64,000 nt of DNA from Flavobacterium jejuense (GTDB taxonomy: Bacteria; Bacteroidota; Bacteroidia; Flavobacteriales; Flavobacteriaceae): positions 1 through 64,000 of the forward strand of contig NZ_VEVQ02000004.1 in NCBI RefSeq assembly GCF_006491595.2. Direction: 5' to 3'. The notes below the pieces were generated by a model, which saw only the letters and a program-made list of their open reading frames with translations, searched no databases and was not told where the DNA came from. This document shows, in pieces, positions 37,793-45,836 of this stretch (positions are counted from its first letter, which is position 1; the number at the start of each line of letters is the position of its first letter). Made by a program: the position numbers and the translations under genes.

Positions 37793-38674
37793 TTATAGCA
37801 TGTCAATATGATCGAATCCTGAATTTCCTGAAACACTTGAGTCTCCTGAAGTAGTTGAATCTCCCGTGAATAGGGTTTTGTGTCTTTTACACACAATATC
37901 TTTAATCACTTCTGGAATGGTTTTATAATCTTCTACTGAAATACAGTTTTCACCTAAAACTTCTTTCCAGCCTATTTCTGCCGATTGTGCTCTTGTAGAA
38001 TGTAAAACACTTATGTGATAGACTTCGTATCGTTTTTTGGCTTCAGCCAATAATTCTAAATCGGTATACGTTTGTTCTCCACTTCCCATAATTTCTTTGA
38101 TGGCAGAAGCAGGTAATACTTTTAAATTAGGTTCGTCACCAATTGTAAATAATAACCCTTTTTGACCTCTTTTTTCGAAAGCATCTATTTTTGTATGAAA
38201 TGCTGCGAAATACCAAGCTAATAAATAACTTTCACCTGCATTTCCACCACCACCTGATTCGATATAGGTTCTGGTTAACCACATATCTAATTCTTCATCA
38301 CCAGATTCGAATTGGCCCACTTGCAACGGATAACCATCACATTCATGATCTCCAATCCCTAAGAATAGTAAAGCTGCATCTGGAACACCACCTTCAATAA
38401 TACCTCCCATTAATTTGGGTAAACCTTCTTTTACTAAATCGTGTGGAATGTGTCCCATACTTCCAGTTACATCTAACCCTAAAATGATAGGTAACGAATT
38501 TGGATGTACTTCTGAATCTCTTGCTTCTCTAAAAGTGACTCCTTTAGGATTCATTGATTCGTGTGCTTTTCTTTCTTTATTTTGAACGAAAATATCATTT
38601 ACTGATTTACTAGCATAACCTGCACTTTTCGCTCTTAAAATTCTATCGTCTAAGTTGTATTTTGTTCCTCCCAT
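37793..38674 (-). CDS. VWA-domain protein of the NAD cluster
   Basis: A 293-residue cytoplasmic protein. A von Willebrand A fold starts about residue 60 with the MIDAS sequence LGLDVTGSMG (D-x-T-x-S) and continues with a Gly-rich loop YIESGGGGNAGESY (about 136-149) and FTIGDEPN (about 175-182). No signal peptide or anchor. VWA proteins hold partner proteins through a metal ion; the partner is not evident, possibly the adjacent PurA-like or 111-residue protein. It abuts the PurA-like start directly (37792/37793). Confidence 0.75.
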   Translation of the reverse strand: MGGTKYNLDDRILRAKSAGYASKSVNDIFVQNKERKAHESMNPKGVTFREARDSEVHPNSLPIILGLDVTGSMGHIPHDLVKEGLPKLMGGIIEGGVPDAALLFLGIGDHECDGYPLQVGQFESGDEELDMWLTRTYIESGGGGNAGESYLLAWYFAAFHTKIDAFEKRGQKGLLFTIGDEPNLKVLPASAIKEIMGSGEQTYTDLELLAEAKKRYEVYHISVLHSTRAQSAEIGWKEVLGENCISVEDYKTIPEVIKDIVCKRHKTLFTGDSTTSGDSSVSGNSGFDHIDML

Positions 38675-38676
38675 GA

Positions 38677-39012
38677 TTAAAATGTTTTACCGAATAAGTA
38701 TTCGTATCTTGTTTTTGCTATTTCAAATTGGATTTTTAAATTTCTAATGTTCAAAGACAATTCGATATCTCTTTGTACAAAAGTATCTGGATTGAAATCG
38801 GCAAAGGTTAAACTGTTTTTGTCTAACGGACTGATGTCGATACAACTATCTTGTTCTCTTTCTAGTCGTTTGATTTTCAATTCAATATCTTCAATGCGTC
38901 TTTTGTAGATGAGTTCTGAGTCTTCAGCTATGGCTTTGGCTCTGTCTTCTCTTATTTGGTCGTTGTTTCTTCGTAAAGCATCAACGAATCTTGGTTTTAA
39001 ATCGTCACTCAT
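38677..39012 (-). CDS. Small charged helical protein
   Basis: A 111-residue protein, mostly helical and highly charged (AIAEDSELIYKRRIEDIELK, then KRLEREQD), likely a coiled coil. No domain recognised. It is the first gene after the internal promoter at 39057-39086, followed after 2 bp by the VWA gene, so it may be the VWA partner. Confidence 0.65.
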   Translation of the reverse strand: MSDDLKPRFVDALRRNNDQIREDRAKAIAEDSELIYKRRIEDIELKIKRLEREQDSCIDISPLDKNSLTFADFNPDTFVQRDIELSLNIRNLKIQFEIAKTRYEYLFGKTF

Positions 39013-39056
39013 ATTTTTAGTTTTATTTTCTTATTATTATTTTCAGTTATCTAACT

Positions 39057-39086
39057 CAAAGGTACATTCGTAAATAGTATTTCAAA
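39057..39086 (-). promoter_or_regulatory. Internal promoter of the NAD cluster
   Basis: On the minus strand TTTG (39083-39086), 18 nt, then TACCTTTG (39057-39064) matches the Bacteroidota -33/-7 consensus. It would give a 4-gene transcript (small helical protein, VWA, PurA-like, NAMPT-like). No GTGTW-N5-TACRC palindrome overlaps it, so this part may not be under the NrtR-type control seen at 47514. Confidence 0.55.
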
Positions 39087-39146
39087 TCATCATAAATAAT
39101 GATTTTCTTGTCTTCTACTAATTTCTCCTTCTTTTGATTAAGTAAA

Positions 39147-40001
39147 TTATCTAGAATACATTTTAATCATTTTTCTTTCTAATTGACTAATTTCTTGCCA
39201 ATTAAAAAACGATTCTTTTGGACTAACTTTGTCAATTTTATCAAAAGGAATAAATGCATATGTTAATGGTAAAAGTTTATATTGGTCATCTGTTCTCTTT
39301 ATTTCATAAGTAAATGCTTTATCACAAAATAAAAAATCATCAACAAATTCAGGTTTAATTCCATAGTTTACTAAATTTAAATTTGAAGCAACACTAGGAT
39401 ATATTATACAATTTATTTCTTCATTTTTTAAAAGTATATTACTAAATGCAATACTGCTTTTGTAAACATATTCTTCATCATTATCTTTAACTCTTTGTTG
39501 AAATTTTGAAGATATATATTTTTCAATTAATTCATCATTTTTACTTCTGTATTTGTAATCTCTTAACATTGAATTTTGCATCAAATTATTTTTCAAAACC
39601 TCAATACCTGCATATTGTGAAGTGATTTTTAGTTCAGAAAATCTTTTATGAAAAATTCCAATCATAACTTTATCATTATCTTTAGGATCTAGTTCTTTAA
39701 TTACTGCCTCAAGAGAATTAGATGAATAAAAAAAATTCTGTCCTTTATCACTACATCTATTTAAGCGATGATTTTCTTGTTTAATTTCTTTAAAATCAGG
39801 ATACCAGATAGACTTAGCTGTTTTTAAATCCTCTTGACTTACTTCCGAAATTATTCTAGCTCTAAAAAGTCCTTCTGGAGAAATGCTTACAGTTGGTCGT
39901 GAATGACCTAATATTTCATCTGAAAATAACTGCTCAATATCTTTAATGGAACTATTTTTAAAATCAAAACTTGATAACTCCTTTTCTAAATTCCTAATCA
40001 T
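39147..40001 (-). CDS. RES-domain-like protein, possible NAD-degrading enzyme
   Basis: I start at 40001 (284 residues, MIRNLEKELSSFDF), which leaves a 10-bp gap after the macro gene; the longer frame from 40061 would overlap it. The middle reads like a RES domain: GLFRARII (about 42-49), a basic RLNRCSDKGQNFFYSS (about 75-90), EAVIKEL and, late, CIIYPSVAS (about 194-202), giving the Arg...Tyr...Glu...Ser order of the family. RES toxins of RES-Xre pairs degrade NAD. No Xre antitoxin is adjacent. The match is by pattern only and the length is above the usual 150-230. Confidence 0.5.
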   Translation of the reverse strand: MIRNLEKELSSFDFKNSSIKDIEQLFSDEILGHSRPTVSISPEGLFRARIISEVSQEDLKTAKSIWYPDFKEIKQENHRLNRCSDKGQNFFYSSNSLEAVIKELDPKDNDKVMIGIFHKRFSELKITSQYAGIEVLKNNLMQNSMLRDYKYRSKNDELIEKYISSKFQQRVKDNDEEYVYKSSIAFSNILLKNEEINCIIYPSVASNLNLVNYGIKPEFVDDFLFCDKAFTYEIKRTDDQYKLLPLTYAFIPFDKIDKVSPKESFFNWQEISQLERKMIKMYSR

Positions 40002-40011
40002 ATTATTTAGT

Positions 40012-40515
40012 TTATAAAAGTTGTTCGTACAACTTGTAATTTTCTTCATCAAAACAGACAAAGGTTATTTCTTCTATGCTTTCTACTGGAAATTGCTTTA
40101 CTGTTTCTATGGCAATTTTTGCTGCTTCGTTTTTTGGGAAACGATAAATCCCTGTGCTTATGTTTGGAAAAGCGATTGATTTTAATTGGTGCTTTTCTGC
40201 TAGTTGTAAACAATTTTTATAACAAGTAGCTAATAATTGTTTTTTCTCTTCTTTATCTCCATTCCAAACAGGTCCAACAGTATGAATCACATATTTCGAA
40301 GGTAAATTTCCTGCTGTTGTGATAACGGCTTCTCCAACTGCGCAACCTCCTTGCTTATTTCGTATGGCTACGCATTCTTCTAAAATAGCTTTTCCACCCG
40401 CTCTGTGAATAGCTCCATCGACTCCACCACCACCTAGCAAGGAAGTGTTGGCTGCGTTTACGATTGCGTCAACGTTTGTTTTTGTTATATCACCTTGTTT
40501 TAGTGTTAGTTTCAT
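40012..40515 (-). CDS. Macro-domain ADP-ribose hydrolase (O-acetyl-ADP-ribose deacetylase type)
   Basis: A 167-residue single macro domain. It has [20 protein letters not shown] (residues 8-27), then [14 protein letters not shown] (about 28-41), and [14 protein letters not shown] (about 117-130), the YmdB/MacroD pattern with the catalytic Asp of GVDGAIH. These enzymes remove the acetyl group from O-acetyl-ADP-ribose and ADP-ribose from acidic residues. The neighbouring sirtuin makes O-acetyl-ADP-ribose, so the two probably act in sequence. Confidence 0.92.
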   Translation of the reverse strand: MKLTLKQGDITKTNVDAIVNAANTSLLGGGGVDGAIHRAGGKAILEECVAIRNKQGGCAVGEAVITTAGNLPSKYVIHTVGPVWNGDKEEKKQLLATCYKNCLQLAEKHQLKSIAFPNISTGIYRFPKNEAAKIAIETVKQFPVESIEEITFVCFDEENYKLYEQLL

Positions 40516-40589
40516 ATGTACATTTCGCTCCTCTGGAGCTGCTTTTTTTAGACTTTGTCTAAGTTATAAATAGTAAACTCCGCTGAAGT
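40516..40589 (-). repeat. Intergenic hairpin repeat, copy 1
   Basis: Near copy of 41461-41535. Both begin directly at the start codon of the following gene with ACATTTCGCTCC and contain three small hairpins: GCTCC-TCT-GGAGC, TAGAC-TTT-GTCTA and a degenerate ACTCC...AGT. It lies between the MBL gene and the macro gene. Confidence 0.7.
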
Positions 40590-40590
40590 T

Positions 40591-41460
40591 TTAATTTATG
40601 GGATTTCCGTTTAAAATATCTTTGCTTACTTCTCCTATTGGCAAACGAAATACTGGAATTTTTATATTAAATTGCTTTACTAATTCTTTAATTTTTAAAT
40701 CAATTTCTTCTGTGTGATAACGAGAAGAGAAATGACCCAAAATGAGTTGGTCAATAGTACAATTGCTTACCATTTTCATTACTTCTTCTAATGAACTATG
40801 ATTGTTTTTTTCGGCTTTGGTATTGGTTTCGGCTTTTGTTAAAAACGTGGCCTCATGTATCAATACTTTGGAATGATCATAACGTTTATAATCCACTACT
40901 GGTGTATCTCCAGAATAGGAAAGAATATTCATTTTTAGTTCTTCTAGAACAAAATCATCTCCTTTTTCTTGTCGCAAAGTTCTTAATTGTGTTGGTTCTA
41001 AATTAGTAAATTCGGGTTTAAGTTTCTTTTTGGTTTCCCAAATTTTATAACTCAAACTCTTTATCATTCCATTTTTGGTGACAACATGCTCATTTTCTAT
41101 AGCTTCTACACTAATTTTCTCTTTTACATCAATTGTCTGATTTTTATCTATGGCTTGCCAAGTTGTTCCTTTTGCATGCGGATCGAAATTAGTAAAAAAC
41201 TGATTTAAAAATGGAAATGACTGTGCGTCTTTTGGATAATATATCTTTGGTTGATGAATTGAAAATAGTTGGTTATACTGCAACAATCCAGTAAGGTGAT
41301 CTCTATCGGCATGCGAAATGAATATGTTTTTTATTTTTCCGCATTTGCTCAACAAACCCGAGGTTAATCCGTCACCTGCATCGAAAAGAATTCCTAGTTC
41401 TTCTATAAAATACCAAGTAGCAAATAAGGCTGTTGAATATCCGTGTATGGTTAGTTTCAT
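40591..41460 (-). CDS. Metallo-beta-lactamase-fold hydrolase, RNase Z-like
   Basis: A 289-residue MBL-fold enzyme. The metal motif is SHADRDHLTG (about 51-60), an HxDxDH variant of HxHxDH. Later ligands include YSGDTPVVDY (about 178-187), HEATFL (about 195-200) and LILGHFSSRY (about 239-248). The layout is that of RNase Z/ElaC-type proteins, though the bacterium should have another for tRNA work. In this cluster it may act on a cyclic or ADP-ribose-linked phosphate; that is inference. Confidence 0.78.
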   Translation of the reverse strand: MKLTIHGYSTALFATWYFIEELGILFDAGDGLTSGLLSKCGKIKNIFISHADRDHLTGLLQYNQLFSIHQPKIYYPKDAQSFPFLNQFFTNFDPHAKGTTWQAIDKNQTIDVKEKISVEAIENEHVVTKNGMIKSLSYKIWETKKKLKPEFTNLEPTQLRTLRQEKGDDFVLEELKMNILSYSGDTPVVDYKRYDHSKVLIHEATFLTKAETNTKAEKNNHSSLEEVMKMVSNCTIDQLILGHFSSRYHTEEIDLKIKELVKQFNIKIPVFRLPIGEVSKDILNGNPIN

Positions 41461-41535
41461 ATATACATTTCGCTCCGCTGGAGCTGCTTTTTATAGACTT
41501 TGTCTAAGTTATAAAATATTAAACTCCACTGGAGT
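41461..41535 (-). repeat. Intergenic hairpin repeat, copy 2
   Basis: About 75 bp with roughly 85-90 percent identity by eye to 40516-40589. Hairpins GCTCC-GCT-GGAGC, TAGAC-TTT-GTCTA and AACTCC-ACT-GGAGTT. It lies between the sirtuin and MBL genes, again abutting the downstream start codon. Confidence 0.7.
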
Positions 41536-41551
41536 TTCTGAAATCACTTCA

Positions 41552-42241
41552 TTATTTCGCTTCTTTTAGTAAAACATCAAATACTTTTTGCATCCCTGTG
41601 GTTGCTTTTTCTTTTACATAAATAGCTCTTCCACCATAATTGCCTCCATCGTGTTCTGGATTGATAATGATTAGCTGAGCGTCATTTTTGATAAAGCTTA
41701 ACAAATTGGCTGCTGGATACACTTGTAAAGAGGTTCCGATTATCATAAAGATATCGGCTTGTTTTACCATTTCGATAGCTACTGGATATAAAGGCACTTC
41801 TTCTCCAAACCAAACAATATCAGGACGTAATTGGGAATCGTCTGCGGCTTTGTCTCCAATTTTTATGTCTTCCAAACAATCGTATACTAATTTTCTATTG
41901 AGTGACGAACACATTTTGTTTAGTTCACCATGTATGTGTAAAATATTAGTTGAACCTGCTCTTTCATGTAAATCATCTATGTTTTGTGTGATGATTTGTA
42001 CTTCGAAATGTTCTTCTAATTGTTTTACTAAATGATGCGCTTGATTGGGCTCAACCTCTTTTAGTTTTCGTCTTCTTTCGTTATAGAATTCTAGTACTAC
42101 TTCTCTGTTTTTTCGCCATCCTTCTGGTGAAGCTACGTCTTCTACTTTATGGTTGTGCCATAATCCGTCAGCATCTCTGAAGGTTTGGATGCCACTTTCT
42201 GCACTTATTCCTGCTCCGGTTAATATTGCTATTTTTTTCAT
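41552..42241 (-). CDS. Sir2-family NAD-dependent deacylase (class III type)
   Basis: A 229-residue sirtuin: GAGISAESGIQTFRD (residues 8-22) binds NAD, TQNIDDLHERAGS (about 94-106) and HIHGEL with the catalytic His follow, and PDIVWFGE (about 144-151) and GTSLQVYPA (about 172-180) are intact. FYNERRR (about 51-57) supplies the Y-x-x-R pair of class III enzymes that remove acidic acyl groups. The zinc-ribbon cysteines of CobB are mostly missing (only two single Cys near 118 and 128). It uses NAD and releases nicotinamide and O-acyl-ADP-ribose, which feed the NAMPT-like and macro proteins of the same cluster. Confidence 0.9.
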   Translation of the reverse strand: MKKIAILTGAGISAESGIQTFRDADGLWHNHKVEDVASPEGWRKNREVVLEFYNERRRKLKEVEPNQAHHLVKQLEEHFEVQIITQNIDDLHERAGSTNILHIHGELNKMCSSLNRKLVYDCLEDIKIGDKAADDSQLRPDIVWFGEEVPLYPVAIEMVKQADIFMIIGTSLQVYPAANLLSFIKNDAQLIIINPEHDGGNYGGRAIYVKEKATTGMQKVFDVLLKEAK

Positions 42242-42255
42242 TTTTTTAATCTCTT

Positions 42256-42810
42256 TTAATTTTTCATTCGATACATAATATCACTTCGTAATGCGTATTT
42301 GTAACCACTTTCTATTTTCTTTCCTTCGTGTCTATAGGAATGATAAAAAACCAATAGGTCACCTGTTTTGGGTTGGATTGTAAACAAATCTTCAAATCCA
42401 GTTGTTCCTCCTTCAAATTCTTCATTAAGATAGATTAGGAATGTAAAAAAGCTTTTTTCTCTTTCGTTTCGTTTAAAACTTCCATCTCTGTGCATTTTAA
42501 ACCGCTGTCCTGGACTGTATTTGTAAAAACGGAATAGTTCGTTTAATCCTATTCTGTCATAATTTCCAATTTCATTAGATAATAACGGCAATGCTCTTTC
42601 GTATAATTGATTAGCCAATACTTCATCTTTGTATAAAATCCGATCATTGTCTCTTACACTTTTTAACATCGATTGCGTGTTGGCTCCCGTTTGCACTTTA
42701 GCTTCTTCATATCCTATTTGTTCACTTTTTTCTATTAAAGCTACACATTCTTCTTTGGAAAGGAAGTTTTCTAGTACAAATATGTCTTTGTTATAAATGA
42801 TCTTTTTCAT
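42256..42810 (-). CDS. 2-oxoglutarate/Fe(II) oxygenase, prolyl-hydroxylase-like
   Basis: A 184-residue protein with the P4H-type double-stranded beta-helix. Iron ligands are visible as H-x-D in MHRDGSF (about 108-114) and the distal His in SYRHEGKK (about 154-161), with a following Arg/Lys region for 2-oxoglutarate (about 165-170). YLNEEFEGGTTGF is typical of the family. The substrate may be a protein or a nucleotide; the cluster gives no firm clue. Confidence 0.82.
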   Translation of the reverse strand: MKKIIYNKDIFVLENFLSKEECVALIEKSEQIGYEEAKVQTGANTQSMLKSVRDNDRILYKDEVLANQLYERALPLLSNEIGNYDRIGLNELFRFYKYSPGQRFKMHRDGSFKRNEREKSFFTFLIYLNEEFEGGTTGFEDLFTIQPKTGDLLVFYHSYRHEGKKIESGYKYALRSDIMYRMKN

Positions 42811-42828
42811 TGTTGCTATTTTTATTCA

Positions 42829-43428
42829 TTAGAAAACCCATTTGTTTTTTACTAATGTTGTAGCAATTTCTTCTATAAACGAATCTGCTACTTGTTTTTC
42901 TTTATCTTCTTTTTTTAAAACATGCCATTTAATACCATGTGAAGCAACTAACTTTTTAGCCCAATTAACACTTTCGGCATCTTCTGGTGCACCCACAATG
43001 AAATGTTTCTTTTGAGGGTTTTTAAGGTATTCCTGAAAATAATATCCAAACTCCCAACGGCTTGTGGGTCCAATATTATTTGGGAAATTTTCTGCTTTTT
43101 CTTCTGAAAAATAAGTTGGTAACCAAAAAGCAGTAATATCACACAATCCTAAATATTGCCATTCCCAAGCTATTTGATCATTATGTACTTTATTCAATAA
43201 ACTGGTATTTGGTTTTTCAATAGTATTCCAATTTCCAGATTCTGGTTCGGGAGAAACAATTAGCATACTTGGGTCTAATCTTTCATCTTTTAATAACTTA
43301 TCTAGTATCACTCTTCTCCAACCTGATTCCATTCTTTCGTTTGGTGGTGTTGGTCCTGCTAAGAAAACACCTAAATTAGGAAGTACTGTTTCATGTTCTC
43401 TCGAGAATAAAGTTCTTATTGTTTCCAT
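42829..43428 (-). CDS. Nucleoside 2-deoxyribosyltransferase-like protein
   Basis: A 199-residue protein with the NDT-like Rossmann fold: VFLAGPTPPNERMESGWR (about 22-39), DITAFWLP (about 98-105), and TSRWEFGYYFQ (about 121-131), where the Glu is in the position of the NDT nucleophile. NDT enzymes and relatives cleave N-glycosidic bonds of nucleosides or nucleotides, so it may act on NAD-derived or ADP-ribosylated substrates. It sits between NADAR and oxygenase genes with 8-18 bp spacing. Confidence 0.75.
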   Translation of the reverse strand: METIRTLFSREHETVLPNLGVFLAGPTPPNERMESGWRRVILDKLLKDERLDPSMLIVSPEPESGNWNTIEKPNTSLLNKVHNDQIAWEWQYLGLCDITAFWLPTYFSEEKAENFPNNIGPTSRWEFGYYFQEYLKNPQKKHFIVGAPEDAESVNWAKKLVASHGIKWHVLKKEDKEKQVADSFIEEIATTLVKNKWVF

Positions 43429-43436
43429 CTTTTCAA

Positions 43437-43967
43437 TTACTTTCTTAATTCATCCCTAACTTCCATTAAAGCAAAGCCTAGCAAATTTAATCCTTTCCAT
43501 TTTTCGGGATTGTTGGAGTCTTTATCATCGCTTGCCATACCAATTCCCCAAATGGAATCTACTGGACTTGCTTCTACAATAACTCTTTCATTGGTATTCA
43601 AAAGAAACTGTTTTAAATCTTTATGCTGACTGAACTTATGGAAGTTTCCTTCTTTTACTATTTGAAATCTATTGGCTAACCATATTTCATTTTCATAATT
43701 ACGAACTTCTCTGCCTAGCTTTTTGGCTTCCGCTGGTGACTTACAAAGTAGTATTCTTTTTAACACTTCTTTATCTCCAAACAACTGAGCCTTTTTTGCC
43801 ATCATCCAATGTTCGGCTGTTTTGTATTCAATTCCTTGAACTGTAAAACTACTTTTCCACCATTGACTGAAACAAGTTTTTGTGATTGTTCCGTCTTTTG
43901 AAGGTTGGTGACCCCAAAAGAATAGGAATTTATTGTCTGACTTTATAGTTTCAATTGTGTATTTCAT
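43437..43967 (-). CDS. NADAR-family (YbiA-like) N-glycosidase
   Basis: I start at 43967 (176 residues, MKYTIETIKSD), overlapping the upstream glycohydrolase gene by 17 bp. The NADAR fold shows FFWGHQPSKDG near residue 15, EHWMMAKKAQLFGD (about 51-64) and SPVDSIWGIGMASDD (about 133-147), all hallmark segments. NADAR proteins break N-glycosidic bonds; some members remove ADP-ribose from guanine bases and oppose DarT-type toxins, others act on riboflavin precursors. The ADP-ribose setting favours the first role. Confidence 0.85.
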   Translation of the reverse strand: MKYTIETIKSDNKFLFFWGHQPSKDGTITKTCFSQWWKSSFTVQGIEYKTAEHWMMAKKAQLFGDKEVLKRILLCKSPAEAKKLGREVRNYENEIWLANRFQIVKEGNFHKFSQHKDLKQFLLNTNERVIVEASPVDSIWGIGMASDDKDSNNPEKWKGLNLLGFALMEVRDELRK

Positions 43968-44901
43968 ATTTCTCACTTAATCTATCACATAGCTTTGTGA
44001 TGTCGTTTTTTCTAGCTAATACGTTGATCCATTCTTCTGGAATGCTTTCGTAGCCATATAGTAATCCTGCTAATCCTCCTGTGATGGCTGCTGTTGTATC
44101 GGTGTCACTTCCTAGATTTACTGCTTTTAAAACTGTTTCTTCGTAGGTGTTCGAATTTAACAAACACCATAAACTGGCTTCGAGGCTGTGAACAACATAA
44201 CCACCTGAATGAATTTTATCTTCTTCTAACTCATTAATATTTGTTTTTAAAATTCTATCGAACAATTGAAGTTCTTTTTTATTAAAATCTTTATTATCAA
44301 TAAAATCTTCAAGTGTTATTTTGGTCTGATTATAAGCTTCAAATTTATTTTTCGCTTTTAATAATTCTAAAGTATAAACTATATAAACAAAACAAGCAAA
44401 AACAGAACGAAAATGAGCATGTGTAATAGAGGAAACCTCTTTAACTTTTTGATAGATTATACTTATATCTTCTTCTCCTTTTAAATAAAAAGCTAAAGGT
44501 AAAATTCTCATTAACGAACCATTTCCATTGTCCTCTTCATCAAAACCACCGCATAATACTGGGTCTTCTCCTTGAGCAATTCTATAAATTGCTTCTCTTG
44601 TTGCAATTCCAATATCAAAGACCTGTCCTCTAGCAGTCCAACTAGCATATTTTTTCCATTTCAAAAACTTATTTGCGATATCATTTAAATCATATCTTTT
44701 ACATAAACTATCTGATAAACAAAAGGTTAAAGAACTATCGTCACTCCATGTTCCTTTTGGTTGATGATGTGATCCGTATTCTTGCATATCAACTACAGGA
44801 AATCTTATTAAAAATTCTCTAGATTTAAATTCTACAGGAACTCCTAGCGCATCACCAACGGCTACTCCAAATAATGCGCTATGTACTTGGTTTGTTTTCA
44901 T
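43951..44901 (-). CDS. ADP-ribosylglycohydrolase, copy 2
   Basis: A 316-residue DraG/ARH-family protein. Metal-binding motifs: GVAVGDALGVPVEF (residues 12-25), TWSDDSSLTFCLSDS (about 51-65) and GSDTDTTAAITGGLAGLLYG (about 263-282). The magnesium Asp residues are in SDDS and SDTDTT. Such enzymes release ADP-ribose from proteins or small molecules. It shares only moderate similarity with the next gene upstream, so the two probably differ in substrate. It lies 2 bp after that gene's stop. Confidence 0.9.
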   Translation of the reverse strand: MKTNQVHSALFGVAVGDALGVPVEFKSREFLIRFPVVDMQEYGSHHQPKGTWSDDSSLTFCLSDSLCKRYDLNDIANKFLKWKKYASWTARGQVFDIGIATREAIYRIAQGEDPVLCGGFDEEDNGNGSLMRILPLAFYLKGEEDISIIYQKVKEVSSITHAHFRSVFACFVYIVYTLELLKAKNKFEAYNQTKITLEDFIDNKDFNKKELQLFDRILKTNINELEEDKIHSGGYVVHSLEASLWCLLNSNTYEETVLKAVNLGSDTDTTAAITGGLAGLLYGYESIPEEWINVLARKNDITKLCDRLSEKYEIHN

Positions 44902-44903
44902 TT

Positions 44904-45830
44904 TTAATTTTCTTTATAAAAAACACTTTCTTCCCATTTTTCTATCGAATTGATCCATAATTTAGGAATTCCATCATTACTAGTATTCATAATTGAAATT
45001 CCTCCTGCAATAGCACAAGTAGTGTCTCTATCTCCTAACCCTGATACTGTTTTCCAAAGACAATTTTCAAAATCATGCATAAAATGATAAACATTCCATA
45101 TAGCATAAGGAACAGTATCTTGTGTTAACATTTTAATCCCATTCCCTAAAGCAGACACTATTGTTTTAATATGATAATTACTTGGTAATTGTTTTATTTT
45201 TATCAATTTATATCTTAAGTCACTTTCTGGAGTACAATCTATTACGGTATTTAACCAATCTTCTTTTGTAATCTTTTCTCCTAATAACATTCTTGTACAA
45301 AGGGCTGTTGCTACAGCTACTGTTATTGTTCCTGCAATAGCCTCATTATTATAGTGTGTAACTTCGCACGATTTCTTTGCCTGTTCTGAAGTTTTATCGA
45401 AATCATCATGAAAATAAGCTCCAATTAATGATGCTCTCATTGCTCCTCCATTTCCCATAGAACCTTCTCCATTAAAACTAGCTTTTGAAATAGCTAACCA
45501 ATTTGAAGATACTTTCATTTCCATTAATTTTCTATGCATTGAAGGTCCATATCCTCTACTACTTTCTTTCTCGTAATTTAATGCAAACTCTTTGGCAATA
45601 TAGTCTTGATTAATTTCTTGAAATAGTTCTAACGATTTAAGTAGTGGAATTGCCATTACAGTATCATCTGTGTATCTCCATTGTGTTTCTGGAATGATTT
45701 TGTTATAAATTGCTTCTTCTACCAATTCAGTCTCTCTAAAAAAACTATCTCCAAAAGCATCACCAATAGCAATTCCAGTAAGTGATTTTTTTGCTAAATC
45801 TAATCTGAATATTTCATTAATTGTTTTCAT
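44904..45830 (-). CDS. ADP-ribosylglycohydrolase, copy 1
   Basis: A 308-residue DraG-family protein with GIAIGDAFGDSF (about 19-30), WRYTDDTVMAIP (about 51-62), GNGGAMRASLIGAY (about 126-139) and LGDRDTTCAIAGGIS (about 266-280). The TDDT and DRDTT aspartates should bind two Mg ions. It resembles the branch often annotated as crystallin J1-like. Tight spacing (6 bp after DUF4291, 2 bp before copy 2) supports co-transcription. Confidence 0.88.
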   Translation of the reverse strand: MKTINEIFRLDLAKKSLTGIAIGDAFGDSFFRETELVEEAIYNKIIPETQWRYTDDTVMAIPLLKSLELFQEINQDYIAKEFALNYEKESSRGYGPSMHRKLMEMKVSSNWLAISKASFNGEGSMGNGGAMRASLIGAYFHDDFDKTSEQAKKSCEVTHYNNEAIAGTITVAVATALCTRMLLGEKITKEDWLNTVIDCTPESDLRYKLIKIKQLPSNYHIKTIVSALGNGIKMLTQDTVPYAIWNVYHFMHDFENCLWKTVSGLGDRDTTCAIAGGISIMNTSNDGIPKLWINSIEKWEESVFYKEN

Positions 45831-45836
45831 TCTTTA

